From NCBI GenBank assembly GCA_004352715.1, contig SCFE01000060.1, positions 1,628,492-1,692,491 of the forward strand: DNA of 64,000 nucleotides, in the 5' to 3' direction. The notes under the pieces were generated by a model. That model was not told where the DNA came from. It did no database searches and was given only the letters and a program-made list of their open reading frames with translations. Both the position numbers and the translations under genes were made by a program. This document shows, in pieces, positions 1-12,174 of the stretch. The first letter of the stretch is position 1. Every line of letters begins with the position of its first letter. The stretch is from Hofstenia miamia (Eukaryota > Xenacoelomorpha > Acoela).

Positions 1-498
1 NNNNNNNNNNNNNNNNNNNNNNNNNNNNNNNNNNNNNNNNNNNNNNNNNNNNNNNNNNNNNNNNNNNNNNNNNNNNNNNNNNNNNNNNNNNNNNNNNNNN
101 NNNNNNNNNNNNNNNNNNNNNNNNNNNNNNNNNNNNNNNNNNNNNNNNNNNNNNNNNNNNNNNNNNNNNNNNNNNNNNNNNNNNNNNNNNNNNNNNNNNN
201 NNNNNNNNNNNNNNNNNNNNNNNNNNNNNNNNNNNNNNNNNNNNNNNNNNNNNNNNNNNNNNNNNNNNNNNNNNNNNNNNNNNNNNNNNNNNNNNNNNNN
301 NNNNNNNNNNNNNNNNNNNNNNNNNNNNNNNNNNNNNNNNNNNNNNNNNNNNNNNNNNNNNNNNNNNNNNNNNNNNNNNNNNNNNNNNNNNNNNNNNNNN
401 NNNNNNNNNNNNNNNNNNNNNNNNNNNNNNNNNNNNNNNNNNNNNNNNNNNNNNNNNNNNNNNNNNNNNNNNNNNNNNNNNNNNNNNNNNNNNNNNNN
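1..498. other. assembly gap
   Basis: Run of N. It is followed at once by a (TA)n tract (499-530), the usual cause of gaps in this window. Confidence 0.99.
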
Positions 499-532
<34 letters not shown>

Positions 533-3300
533 TTTTTCATAACATTCAAACTAGCTAATTACTGTTAAATAGGTTCTATTTAAACGTTCTTACTTTCAAT
601 ATATAACAAGTAATTTCTGTGGGAATGACAATTTTAATGTGTTTAATGTGCTTACCACAAGTGGAACATACAAGAACATGCAATTCTCGCAGCAAGACAT
701 CCATGTGACTTGCTGTGGGAATTATAATTTTTTTAATGTTTTTTCCAATTTTCAAATCATTGGGTCTTTATTAACCACATGAAAATTTTTGTAGCAACTA
801 AAAACATTTGAGAAACTCACACGATTCTAAAACTTAGAGATATTAATGTGCATTTGTTTTCAGATTGACAAGGAATTAGATCTACAGTGTCCAGTCCGCT
901 AATTGTTCAAAAGTAAAATCTGCATGCTATGTACAAACCACATTTGTACAAAATATATATCCACACATTTTTCTAGTTGTAATTACATTTTGTAGATCCA
1001 CCTAAGCCCACCACTTCAGTAAAAACCCAAGCCTAACTCAAAACATGGGTACCAAACAGCTACTACATCTCCAATTAGACTGTGAGAAGCTATTAAGCCC
1101 TAATATGCTAATGTAGGAATATGGCTTAAAATTGGGTTATGATCACATTTTGCAACAATTCATACCAAGCTCATCAAGAATCTGGGAAATAAATGCAGCA
1201 AAAATGCGCTCTTCTGTCATTCCAAAAAATTACTCTAAAAAATATTTTGTACGTGACACAATGAAAATCTTAACTATATTTCAAAAAATGTCATATTGCT
1301 AAAGACTTTCAAAATAATTATTGCTTGCCGATTAGGTGGACTAAACCTCATGAGAACAGCAATTGAAGTAAACAATTTTGATTTTGTTTTCTGTAGATAC
1401 CACCAATTTTCATTGGAGCGTGCTTTGTGCAATATCAAAAATAACTTCCCGCGAAGGAGCTAATCAATGGTTGATGGCATGGCATTACTTTATAACAGCA
1501 ATGAAAATCTTTATAATTTGTAAATTAGAGGGCTTATAAAAAATATGGATTGTAAAATATGCCTCGCTTAACATCGGTGATAATTTTTAACATTATGGAA
1601 CTGCTAATGCTAAAGAGTTTTTCAAAATTTAGACTGTATGCCTGCCGTATGTCCAAATTTTTAATTTTAGTAAAAAATTGAATAAACAATTCAGAAAATT
1701 TATTTTAAACTTACTATTTTCTCAAGAATATTGTAAAATCATCACAATCACATTAACTAATAGGATCTTACTTTCTTTATTTACGGGGTTTGTTATTCAA
1801 TTTGAAAATAAATAACATAATGTATAGATTAGATTTATTTTGGATGAATGCAAAATTGTGAATTTTGTGGGTTGGATTTTTGTGTCCTGCACAACATGCT
1901 AACAAACTTAAACTTAAAATTTCATACAAAACAACATGTTGTGTTGAATAATGTTGTGTTTTGAACAAAACACACAACGGCAATCATCCTGCTTGCAACT
2001 CTTTGTACATTGAATAATTATCATAGATATTTAAAAATGTATATACAGCTGCTTCCTTATGTAGAAATTTCATGCAATATATTAAGTTTCTTAATAGTTT
2101 TTGGTTAAATAAATGCTACACAGTCTCATGATTTTATGATAGATATAAATATATCAGTAACTGGTTATACCAGAGATAGATACGGGTCTAGCAAGTTGAA
2201 ACACATGCAAGAAATAGATCAACAAATTTTGACTGACCGAAAACGGGCTAAAAAATTCCAACACGGGTCATAAACGAGCTTGAAATAATAATTGATTGGC
2301 TGAGCTGGCTGGGCCTGGACTGAAAAATTCTGGGTTATACTAATGAGCTTGGCTTCTAACACAGTACTTCACCAACGTTTCACCTAGAATTGAATTAAAC
2401 AACTCCGGAAAATTATGTAGCGTCGTTTTTGCGTTTCACTATTTTACCGAAATTTTGCAAGATGCATATTCTAGTTAAAGAACCTAATTTTTTAGAAAGT
2501 GGTAAAACGACAACCGATTAATAGATTTTTGGAAATCGGATCAAAAGTTACGGAGCTATGCCCTCCAAAGTCGCAAGTTTTTTGATATTGACACAGTCAA
2601 AACTGAAATACTGTTATGCACCGGGCTTATAAAAGATGTGGCATAAAAAAATCTTAAGTAGGCACTAGTCAGACAACTGTGGCTCCAAAAAGCACGTCAA
2701 TGACAAAAAATTAGACTTTTATAGAGAAAAATAATTTCCTACATAGTATAAATTGCAAAAATGACTGAGCGCTAGTGTCAATGTTTGTATATGAGAAAGA
2801 ACGCCCTTTTGAGACAACGGCGCCCAACATAAATGTGAAATATACAGAGTGCCACAAATTAATACCCTGGATTTTAGACAAAACGTCAAGACCACCAACA
2901 TTTCTTACCTGTTCTGATTTTGGAAAAATTTTGTTATAGCGCCTTATATTTTCCTTATTAACATTTCTACTTACATACAACATAACCATTAAATCAACAA
3001 GTCAATATTCTCCGATGAAATAAATATTGTGTTTCAATGAATGCAACGGTGAATAAAAATAATAGAGGTGTGCCTTAAAAATAGGTTAATAACAAAATTA
3101 GGAAGTTGGGCAACTACTGTTTAGGTCAATCGATCATTTTGCAGAGCAAACAATACTGCACACAGTTACCCAGTTACCCTCAATAAGGTAATTCAATCAA
3201 TAATGTGTGCAGAAAATACAAAACCACTGATATGGACGCTATTGTGGTGAATAATTACTTTAGGCATTATGCATTAATAAATTCTACAAGTTTACTTTTT
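499..3300. other. non-coding, AT-rich stretch without recognisable gene
   Basis: I see no convincing coding region on either strand; the short ORFs are low-complexity. Around 2200-2350 there is a run of cggg/gggc words (acgggtcta, acgggcta, acgggtcat, ggctgggcc) resembling degenerate ends of hAT-type miniature elements, but I could not pair terminal repeats. Confidence 0.5.
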
Positions 3301-3324
3301 TATGTTCTAAAAACAATAATATTT

Positions 3325-3600
3325 AACTTGGGTTAGGGCTTTGGTCTATAAAATGACGATAAATAGGATTTTGGTTGAGGGTTTAGGTCTATAAAATAAT
3401 ACAGAAATATGGTTTTGGGTTAGGGTTTCGGCTTAGGAAAATTTATTTGAGAGTTGGGTTTGAGATTTAGGTTTATAAAATAATAAAGAAATAAGCGTTT
3501 AGGTTAGAGTATAGGTCTCTAAATGATGAAAAAATAGGGTTTAGGATTAGGAAACATCTAGTTGAGACGTGGATTTAGGGTTTACGACATAAAAAATACA
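3325..3600 (+). repeat. degenerate minisatellite with ggtctataaaa core
   Basis: Imperfect units built from ggttagggtttaggt followed by ctataaaa and an A/T-rich spacer recur about every 50-60 bases. The same kind of repeat occurs at 44935-45265. TTAGGG-like words appear inside the units, but they are not in a regular telomeric register. Confidence 0.6.
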
Positions 3601-3712
3601 ACATTGAAAAGCGACGACACTAAAAAATACAACTTTAAGAAATTAGACACTAAAACTGAACGACTTTAAAAAATACGACATTGAAAAAAACGACTTAAAA
3701 AATCCACCCCAT

Positions 3713-4036
3713 TTAACTCCACAAACAACAAAACCACAAGATATTGTTCATAACTGTTATTGGATCTATAACGTTTCGCATCGTCAGATCGGAGTACAAT
3801 CCACTTGCGACAGTTGTATCTACCTCATATACGTCACACTTTTCATGGTACTTTGAGCGTCGCTGTGCCATGTGCTCAGTCATGACACGCAAGATACCGA
3901 TTAAACCATCAAAATCATGTTCTGGTTGTGGCTTTGCAACAGCTGCCAGTGCCATAACGCGAACAGGATTGCCTCTGTTATAACAGGGATAAAATTTCTT
4001 TGGACTGTCTTCATTGTATCGTTCTTTTCTTGACAT
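3713..4036 (-). CDS. unassigned 107-codon ORF, possibly transposon-derived
   Basis: I do not recognise this protein. It has balanced composition (KKFYPCYNRGNPVRVMALAA near the N-terminus, CDVYEVDTT near the middle), unlike the low-complexity ORFs nearby. A second minus-strand frame at 3901-4125 overlaps it, and reading from one frame into the other near 4036 suggests a frameshifted longer coding region. It lies just beyond the left edge of the Penelope-like element, so it could be part of an older element that served as its target. No catalytic motif is visible. Confidence 0.35.
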   Translation of the reverse strand: MSRKERYNEDSPKKFYPCYNRGNPVRVMALAAVAKPQPEHDFDGLIGILRVMTEHMAQRRSKYHEKCDVYEVDTTVASGLYSDLTMRNVIDPITVMNNILWFCCLWS

Positions 4037-4229
4037 ATTTGTCCTTTCAAACCACTTTTCATCAACATCCTACCATTTTTTCCAAATGTTGTGTCGATGT
4101 TGGCGACAAAAATTAAGGCGTGCATCTATCTGAGAATCATAAGAGGAGGAACAGACCGCATTGAGCATAACCTCATGTCCAATTTCTTATTCATGATCTT
4201 ACATTTTTTCTTCTGTGATTTAACTTGGT

Positions 4230-5560
4230 ATTGAATGTATGGTAACTTTCAATAAATTTCTTTAACTTGTAGGTTCACTTCTTAAAAAGTTTTTTATGGA
4301 GGTAATAAACATTTTGAAACAACGTCCTTAATTAGATTTTGAGGATAACCATTTTTAGAAAATATTTCAAAAACTTGATCAAATGCAGACGTTATAAGTT
4401 TATAATAGATGATAGTTTTATAATTCTGTCGCAAATTGCCTTAATGGTGTTAACTTTATATTTCTTGTCGCAATATGATGTAAAAGGGATGTATAGTGCT
4501 GTATTCGTTTTCATAAAATGAAGTCTTGATTCAAAATTCAAATTTTTATTTTCAATTTCAGTGTCTAAGAAAACAAGTTTATTACTTGTCTTCAAACTTG
4601 AATGTAAATTTTATTTCATTCATTTCTAGATTTAATTGATTAAAAAATTCGTTTGCTTTTCCTTTATCCTCAAATATTGCAAAGATGTCATCAATATATT
4701 TCTTGTAAAATAAAGATTGATCTTCTTTGAATTTGTTCTCAATGATGTTCATTGTAAATTGTGCCATAGTTGGTCCAAGAGGCGAGCCCATCGACATACC
4801 TTCTATTTGTTGATATATTTTGTTATTAAATATAAATGAGTCGTTAAGACAAGCCGTTTCAAGTAGTTCCTTTAACGTTTCTTTGTTTATTTCAATATCA
4901 TTAGATGAAATTAATGACAACAAATGGTCAATTGGTTTTCTTACAGGAATGTTTGTAAATAAGCTCTTAACATCAAAGCTTGTTAAGAACTTATTGCAAT
5001 TTCGATTATCTTCATAAAATTTGCTTAAGTCATTTATGAATTCAAAGGAATCTTTAAAAATATACTTTTCGGGCATGTATTTTTTCAAAAGATTGTCTAA
5101 CCATTTGCTAAGATTATACGTGACAGAATTTACCATAGATAAAATTGGTCGAAGAGGCGGATCTTTTTGTGCACTTTTGCAAGACCATACAATCTTGAAG
5201 GTTGACTACCAATACTTCTATTATTTTCATATATTTCTTTTGAAACCTCACCTTTGTTTTTCATTCTTTTTATCTTTTCATTGAATTTATTTTCAATATG
5301 CATAAAGAAATTTATTCTAAGACGTGATTCTAGAATGATCTCTTTAAATTTACTCTATCTTCTAAAATTTCATTCATTTTTGAAACATATCGATTCGTTA
5401 TCAAAAATGACAGTACCATTCCCTTTATCAAACTTACGTATGTATAAACTTGAATTTTTGGACAATTCGTTGAGACTGTTAACTAAAGTCTTTATTTTCT
5501 TTGGTATGAATAAGAAATTAAAAAATGTTAAGATACGACCAATATTTGAATCATACAAAC
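4230..5560 (-). pseudogene. Penelope-like element reverse transcriptase (inverted part)
   Basis: Minus-strand reverse transcriptase of a Penelope-like retroelement. Reading right to left: an N-terminal block with IRKFDKGNGTVIFDN (5370-5558); GLAKVHKK and PPLRPILS in two frames near 5150-5190; then a 184-codon open stretch (4582-5136) with TSFDVKSLFTNIP, the palm block QQIEGMSMGSPLGPTMAQF and catalytic YIDDIFAIF; then the thumb-side block VFLDTEIENKN (4392-4595) and a fading tail to about 4230. The catalytic Asp pair is present. At least two frameshifts (near 5140-5370 and 4590) make it non-functional. No endonuclease follows on this strand; the GIY-YIG domain lies on the other strand directly to the right (5575-5881). 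Family call is firm; exact ends are approximate. Confidence 0.88.
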
Positions 5561-5574
5561 AGAGTATATATTTA

Positions 5575-5883
5575 AGAATAAAGATATAATTCCAAAAGAA
5601 CTTGTTTCAACAATTGTCTAAAGATATAAATGTGACAATTGCAATAAATTGTACATTGGTGAAACAGTTCGACAATTCGGAAAGAGAATAAAAGAACATC
5701 TAAGTGGACATTTAAATACAGAAATCTATCAACATCCTCACGAACTTAAAGAAAATAATTGTGACATCATAATAAGAACAAAGAACACCAAAATAGCAGA
5801 AGCAATTATACTAAAGAAAGAAGATCATAATTATTTTTTAAAGAAGCACGTTAATTACATCAAAACAACTTATTTATTTTAGT
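5575..5883 (+). pseudogene. GIY-YIG endonuclease domain of Penelope-like element
   Basis: C-terminal nuclease domain of a Penelope-like element, expected to nick target DNA for reverse transcription. Visible are the linker IIPKELVSTIV, the zinc-binding-like CDNCNK, the GIY-YIG-type core LYIGETVRQFGKRIKEHLSG with its Arg, and a downstream His/Glu region (HPHELKENN; AEAIILKKEDHNYFL). The frame is broken once before CDNCNK and then open to a TAG stop at 5881-5883. It is orientated opposite to the reverse transcriptase on its left, to which it is joined almost directly, so this looks like one insertion with an inverted 5' segment. The untranslated tail probably runs to about 6008, before a (TA)n tract. 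Confidence 0.85.
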
Positions 5884-6010
5884 TAATGCATGTATATATG
5901 ATTTTTCAATTATTTAGTGTAGTATTTTTGTAAAGTTTTATTTGCCACAATATAATCTGACGATGACCTATAAGTGGTTGAATTGCATCCATAAGTGCTC
6001 ATAGATTAAA

Positions 6011-6012
6011 TG

Positions 6013-6040
<28 letters not shown>
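6011..6040. repeat. (TA)n microsatellite
   Basis: Uninterrupted AT dinucleotide run between the Penelope-like 3' end and the start of the LINE homology. Confidence 0.95.
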
Positions 6041-6043
<3 letters not shown>

Positions 6044-6050
6044 TCAATCT

Positions 6051-7600
6051 TTGAATCAATCACCCATTCCACTGCCAATATATTTGGAAGAAATTATTGC
6101 TGAAGATCCACTACATGCTAGCAATTTATTTAACAACTACTTTGTCTCTTCTTTTGAATTACAAACATATAAGGAAATTCAAATAAACTTAGATATGGTT
6201 TGTAAAGCTTTAGATATGATTACACCTAGTGGATGTGATTTAGATGATATACCTGCTAAATTTATATATGAATTTCGAAATGAACTTTCCGTTCATATCT
6301 TAAATCTTTTTAAAAATTGCATACGGAATTTCTCAATTCCAAATATATGGAAAAGATCTTATATTACACCAATTTTAAAAAGTGGATGTAAAACAAACGT
6401 TAAGAACTATAGACCAATAAGTATTTTGCCTAAGATTGGACTCATATTTGGAAGGATTATATTTTGGAATCTTTATCCCATCATAAGAAATTCTCTATCA
6501 AATAATCAATTTGGATTTAACAATAAAAGACCAACTGTTGCACATTATTATCATATTTACATATTGTCTATAAAGAATTTGATGAAAATAAAATCATATC
6601 TACAATATATATGGATTTTAGCAAAGCATTTGATAAAATTCCACATGGAAAATTAATTGAAAAACTCCAATTATTCAAAATTGGTGGAAATTTTCTAAAA
6701 TTATTAGCATCATACTTGAAAAATCGTCGACAAGTGGTAAAATTTCGTAATACCGTATCAAAGAGCTGTATTATTACAAGTGGTGTTCCACAGGGATCAA
6801 TTTTAGCTCCAATACTATTTTTAGCTTTTATAAATGACCTACCAAATTGTTGTCAATCACTTTGCTACATGTTTGCTGATGATGTGAAGATTTCAAACAA
6901 TAACTTTCAAGAATTAGTGGTTGATACTGAAAGAATTATAAAATGGGCTGCAACTAATAAAATGAAATTTAACTTCCACAAGTTTCATTTAATGAGTATC
7001 AATTCTTCATACATAGCGCATAAAATAGAAACTGAAAATCTTCAGATTGATACTTCCAAACATGTGAATGATTTAGGAGTTAATATATCGTATAATTTAT
7101 CGTGGTCATATCATATTTTTCAGAGAATTAAAAAATCCAATATAACATTATTACAACTACGAAGAAATTTACCTTCAAGTCTACCATCGTCTACTAAATT
7201 TAAATTATTTAAATCGATTATCATGCCAAGTTTATTTTATGCCTCTCCTATTTGGTATGCAAACTCCACAGATATAGACAAACTTGAAAAATTTCAAAAA
7301 AAATGTTTAAGATGGATTAGTAATATGGCATACAAAAATGCTTTAATTTACTATAAACTCCTACCAGTTTCATTATTTCTTCAATTAAAGGATGTCCATC
7401 AATTAATAGATATAATCCATGGAAGATATGATTTAATTAATATTTTAGACTATGTTTCATTCGAATTTAAAAACAATCGAAAAACTAAAAGTCTGCTATT
7501 TGTTATAAAGAAACCGAAGAAAAATACTAGCGATCATTGGTACTTTAATAGAATTTGCTGCATTGGGAATTATTTAATTCAGAAATACAACTTTAATTAG
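6051..7600 (+). pseudogene. CR1/Jockey-type LINE reverse transcriptase, 5'-truncated
   Basis: Non-LTR retrotransposon reverse transcriptase in two overlapping frames (6051-6656 and 6611-7600). The first part carries the linker before the palm (IYLEEIIAEDPLHASNLFNN), IPNIWKRSYITPILKSG and NYRPISILPKIG with NNQFGFN. The second carries DFSKAFDKIPHG, SGVPQGSILAPILFLAFIND and catalytic YMFADDVKIS, then VNDLGVNISYNLSWS and the C-terminal KLEKFQKKCLRWI typical of the Jockey/CR1/R1 group. The palm Asp residues are intact. A single frameshift near 6600-6610 separates the halves, and no APE-type endonuclease or gag-like ORF precedes it, so the copy is 5'-truncated and dead. It stops at a TAG near 7600; the 3' end probably lies within the next 100 bases. 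Confidence 0.93.
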
Positions 7601-7699
7601 TATTTGGTTCGCAAAATAAATTGCATGATTTTCGAATTTTGTATGCATATCCAAATTTGCCAAATTTGCATCATATTTGCATTTTTTTCGCATGCATTT

Positions 7700-8805
7700 T
7701 ACATGCGAATCTCATTGAAATCAGCCAGCCTGTTTGCCACTGTAACTTGCAGAAAGATAAGCCTTCAGTTAATGGTGATGCGTGATTTCTATATAATCCT
7801 AAAACTCGCTTTAGTTTATAGCATTGAGAATGTCATCCAGTGGAATGTCTTCTTAGCTTCAAATTTCTGCTTTAATGAAAGTGAATTAATTTTCTATAAA
7901 AGCTTTTGTAAATATATACTAATAATGTTAACATTAAAACCAATACACAATCAATGTTTCAAAACTTAGTTAAGTCGGAAGATTTGAAACCTCAAAGAAG
8001 ACATTGATTTTTCGAAAAGAATACATCACATGCTTTACAATCTTATTTAAAACATCCCACTATACCAAAAAGTATTAGAACATTGTAAAAAACATTGAAG
8101 GATTTAAGAAACGATGATGCTTTGTATGCATGTATAAAATTATTGAAATTGAAGTTCACCATGGAACATTGGTGGTTGCTGGCGCTCTATGCGAATCTAG
8201 GAAATGTTTTATATTATATATATATTGAAGTAGCCAAGGAGATCCCATCTATTAATATTTAATATTATTCTATAAATTTAGATAGAAATGCGTTAATAAT
8301 ACCAGCAGAGACAAAAAAATGGATAATTTGATAAAATGCAGAAAGTGTAAGATTGATGAAAGGCATTGAAGAAATATGTTTTCAATTTTTATTTTAGGAG
8401 AAATAAAACGACCATTTTTATATTCATAAGAATGATTGCAAAATGAGATCAGCATTGAAACAGCTGAAACTAATGTACTTTGTATAAATGCTTTTTGTGA
8501 AAACAACTTGAAAAATCACTCTCCAAGTTATGTTAATTTGTCTTGAAAAAAGCTATATTTTGATAGAAAAGATTTGCATTTAATAGACTCACAGTTACCC
8601 GAATTCAGCGATGATATCTACTTTTTTGGATGTTAATTATTTGAAATGTTAGTAACTCATATTCAAAGTGTTTTTATAATGCCAACTAAATTATAATAAT
8701 ATATGCACTTCAATTGAAATGAGACCACGCATCTGATGATTTTTCATAGACAATATTAAATTATTCAACCATATTACATATACTCCCTTAGAGTTTCGGT
8801 GCTCT
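7700..8805. other. intergenic, nothing recognised
   Basis: AT-rich sequence with only short ORFs and a small (TA)n run near 8215-8224. It separates the LINE from the upstream flank of gene 1. Confidence 0.5.
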
Positions 8806-8871
8806 ATTGCGACAACCAATCAAATTTTGTCTTGCCACTGATTTGGACATTTAGTTGAAAGATTCTAGACG
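8806..8871 (+). promoter_or_regulatory. 5' flank/5'UTR conserved between the two paralogs
   Basis: The bases just before the gene 1 start codon resemble those before gene 2 (20150-20215): both have an accaatcaaa/tccaatgaaa-like word, a cttgc word, and gttgaaag about 15-20 bases before ATGCACTTCTA. I infer shared promoter-proximal or 5'UTR sequence inherited from the duplication. No TATA box or initiator can be fixed with confidence. Confidence 0.4.
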
Positions 8872-8920
8872 ATGCACTTCTATGTTCTCATTACTTTTTT
8901 TTCATTACACATAAGTTCTG
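8872..8920 (+). CDS. gene 1 exon 1: signal peptide
   Basis: Forty-nine-base exon, too short for ORF finders. The ATG opens MHFYVLITFFSLHISS, a short hydrophobic leader, followed directly by G|GTGAGT, a canonical splice donor in phase 1. Gene 2 has a matching exon (20216-20267) beginning MHFYIFATFL with donor G|GTAAGT in the same phase. Joined to the acceptor at 12174/12175, the split codon becomes Ala and the mature protein would begin near VTADVQVEL, a plausible signal-peptidase site. The intron is 3.25 kb and contains a 995-base gap. The exon is inferred from paralog conservation, phase and splice sites; no transcript is available. Confidence 0.78.
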
Positions 8921-9461
8921 GTGAGTGAATTTTAGATAAATATTTTCAGTTTGAATAACTTAAAAATATATTTCTTAATATGAAATACACCGATAATGAT
9001 AAAAATGAAATATTTCACTATTTTTTGTTGCTAGAAACATTAGAAAATATAGAAATTGCTTCATTTTATATTTTCTTAACCACTAAGTGCCGCCTCACAA
9101 ACAAAATTATAAATTTGTACTCAAAATTGTTCAATTTTCAATAAAAAATTCATTTTTTCATATAGAGTGACACACAGAGGTAAGTTGTTGAGAAGAATTT
9201 TATGAAGATTTAAGGAAATGCTTTTGTTTATGCAAATGCTGAGTCCATTAGTGCACCAGAAAATTTTTCTTCAAACAAAGCTCAAAGGTAAAATTGACAG
9301 TTTGCAGCCTATCAACTGATATGTTAATAAGAATAATCATGTTATGAATTGTATTATTTGATGAATTAAGAATAGATCATCTACTGCTAGCAAATGAAAT
9401 TTGATATGCATTTATTTACAACAACATCATGCGAATATATATATATATATATATATATATA

Positions 9462-10456
9462 NNNNNNNNNNNNNNNNNNNNNNNNNNNNNNNNNNNNNNN
9501 NNNNNNNNNNNNNNNNNNNNNNNNNNNNNNNNNNNNNNNNNNNNNNNNNNNNNNNNNNNNNNNNNNNNNNNNNNNNNNNNNNNNNNNNNNNNNNNNNNNN
9601 NNNNNNNNNNNNNNNNNNNNNNNNNNNNNNNNNNNNNNNNNNNNNNNNNNNNNNNNNNNNNNNNNNNNNNNNNNNNNNNNNNNNNNNNNNNNNNNNNNNN
9701 NNNNNNNNNNNNNNNNNNNNNNNNNNNNNNNNNNNNNNNNNNNNNNNNNNNNNNNNNNNNNNNNNNNNNNNNNNNNNNNNNNNNNNNNNNNNNNNNNNNN
9801 NNNNNNNNNNNNNNNNNNNNNNNNNNNNNNNNNNNNNNNNNNNNNNNNNNNNNNNNNNNNNNNNNNNNNNNNNNNNNNNNNNNNNNNNNNNNNNNNNNNN
9901 NNNNNNNNNNNNNNNNNNNNNNNNNNNNNNNNNNNNNNNNNNNNNNNNNNNNNNNNNNNNNNNNNNNNNNNNNNNNNNNNNNNNNNNNNNNNNNNNNNNN
10001 NNNNNNNNNNNNNNNNNNNNNNNNNNNNNNNNNNNNNNNNNNNNNNNNNNNNNNNNNNNNNNNNNNNNNNNNNNNNNNNNNNNNNNNNNNNNNNNNNNNN
10101 NNNNNNNNNNNNNNNNNNNNNNNNNNNNNNNNNNNNNNNNNNNNNNNNNNNNNNNNNNNNNNNNNNNNNNNNNNNNNNNNNNNNNNNNNNNNNNNNNNNN
10201 NNNNNNNNNNNNNNNNNNNNNNNNNNNNNNNNNNNNNNNNNNNNNNNNNNNNNNNNNNNNNNNNNNNNNNNNNNNNNNNNNNNNNNNNNNNNNNNNNNNN
10301 NNNNNNNNNNNNNNNNNNNNNNNNNNNNNNNNNNNNNNNNNNNNNNNNNNNNNNNNNNNNNNNNNNNNNNNNNNNNNNNNNNNNNNNNNNNNNNNNNNNN
10401 NNNNNNNNNNNNNNNNNNNNNNNNNNNNNNNNNNNNNNNNNNNNNNNNNNNNNNNN
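9462..10456. other. assembly gap in gene 1 intron 1
   Basis: Run of N flanked on both sides by (TA)n. The large ORFs spanning it are artefacts of translating N. An undetected exon inside the gap cannot be excluded, though the exon 1 to exon 2 phases already match. Confidence 0.99.
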
Positions 10457-12174
10457 TATATATTACACTCATGTTCGGAAGGCAACTAAATTTAATGCAG
10501 AGGTGTAAAAGCACTGTTTTTGCATGGGATGTTATTAAGCATTTATTTGTTTTTTTCGCCCTTCTAGTACATTGTAAGATTGACGCTGTGGGCCTTAGTT
10601 AAAAATATTTAAGCAAGAATGAATTTTTCATCTTTTTAAATGAACAATTTTTGAATCATTGCAAATTTTGCAGAATTTTACTAGCGAGATTGAGAACATC
10701 AGTTGCTTAAAGTGATTATTTACAAAGATATATTTTCCGTTGAGGCTTTATCAATATGTATAACGTATCTGCAAAACTAGCAAAAGAAAGCTCTGAAAAA
10801 ATTCAGACCCATCCTGCAAACACAATTGTTGTTCCAGATTCTGCACTGAAAACTACTTTTTGCAAGAGATCTGTTTTCATGAAACTTCACTTGTTACTAA
10901 ACAAAATATTAGTTACTAAAAAGTTTACTCGTCTAAGCAAAGCCAAAACATTTGTCAAGAATGTCTTTCAGTGATTATCATTAAGCAGCTTGTTGTCTTT
11001 CTAAAATCATTAACCATTATCCCACATTAAAAAAAAATTTCTCCACGACTATTACCACATTTGTAAATTTTTACAGAGTCTGAATCCATGAAGTAATAAA
11101 AATTTGTGTAAAATTGCATTGTAATATATGATTTACTATTTTTTCATAAAAATTCTGATGTCTTGAAATCCATTCAAATTATCCTTATAATTAAGACACA
11201 CATTCTAAATTCCATATGGTTATTAGCCAACCTAAAATATTTCTTTACAGATAGACTGCTCAAGCTCCCCTTCCCCTAAGGATATTTTTTTTTAAAGAAA
11301 TCATCATAGATCTTAAAAAAAGTTAATTGTAGTTTAATCTTAGACAGCCTAGTGCCCTCTTAAAGGGAAAAACTTTTTTCCACATTTCAAAAAATTTTCT
11401 CGAAGCATATTAGAAATTTGGAAATCATTAGCCACTTGCATATCTATTCATGAACATAATTAAATGCATGTTAAAAGATTAACTATTGATTTTCGAAAAT
11501 TCACAATTTTAATAATATTTAAATTCTCTCCATATACCGAAAATTCTTGTAATTTTTCGAGCCTTTGGAATCAAAAACGTTAACTCTTTATCTATAGGTG
11601 AATCGATCTCTCATATCTCTTGAGGTGTGCCGTGTTCAAAGTCAGAAGTAACTTTACAACGACACTTTCAATGGGACAAATTCTGGTTGCGGATTACGAG
11701 TAAAACTGCTTTCAAATTTTGGATATTTTTATTAGTTTTTGAGATACAAGCATTAAAGAATTTTTTCCAAAATTATAAAGCATTTTAAAATTTCTTTAGT
11801 TGTTTAAAGCTATCTGCTTTTTATATATAGAAGATTTCCCAAATTAATTGAAGCGTGCAATGGGCACCAGGGTTGAAGAATTCGCACAAAGGCAAAAATT
11901 TTTGGGATCGTAATCGAGATCGGCTTAAAATGTAAATGAGGAGACAATCCCTATCCTATTGTGACTACTGATTCTACATGAGCTAAGAGTGTTTACAATT
12001 TTTTCAGGAAATCATGACTTTTATAGGAAATTCGGAAGCTGTTTAGTACTAACGATCTTAAATTCGTTTAAAACTCTAGCCCACCCCTAAATCCGTCGCT
12101 GATATAATGGACTTGATATAGTAGATTTTTAAAATTTCTGCTATTGAGAGACTGCTTTAATAAAATAATTTTAG
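10457..12174. other. gene 1 intron 1, right part
   Basis: AT-rich intronic sequence. A 72-codon ORF (10756-10974) has no recognised motif and no equivalent in gene 2. The intron ends in a T-rich tract and ttttag at 12171-12174. Confidence 0.5.

Noticed and set aside
3325-3600. Interstitial telomere (TTAGGG-like words)
   Set aside because: The words are irregularly spaced within a longer unit that includes ctataaaa; no uninterrupted telomeric array.
4820-5589. Plus-strand ORFs over the Penelope reverse transcriptase
   Set aside because: Antisense shadows; the minus strand carries the recognisable motifs.
9387-10602. Five long ORFs of 350-402 codons on both strands
   Set aside because: Almost entirely translated N plus (TA)n; artefacts of the gap.
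10756-10974. 72-codon ORF as an extra exon of gene 1
   Set aside because: Begins and ends without splice sites in phase 1, has no paralogous counterpart and is not needed to join exons 1 and 2.
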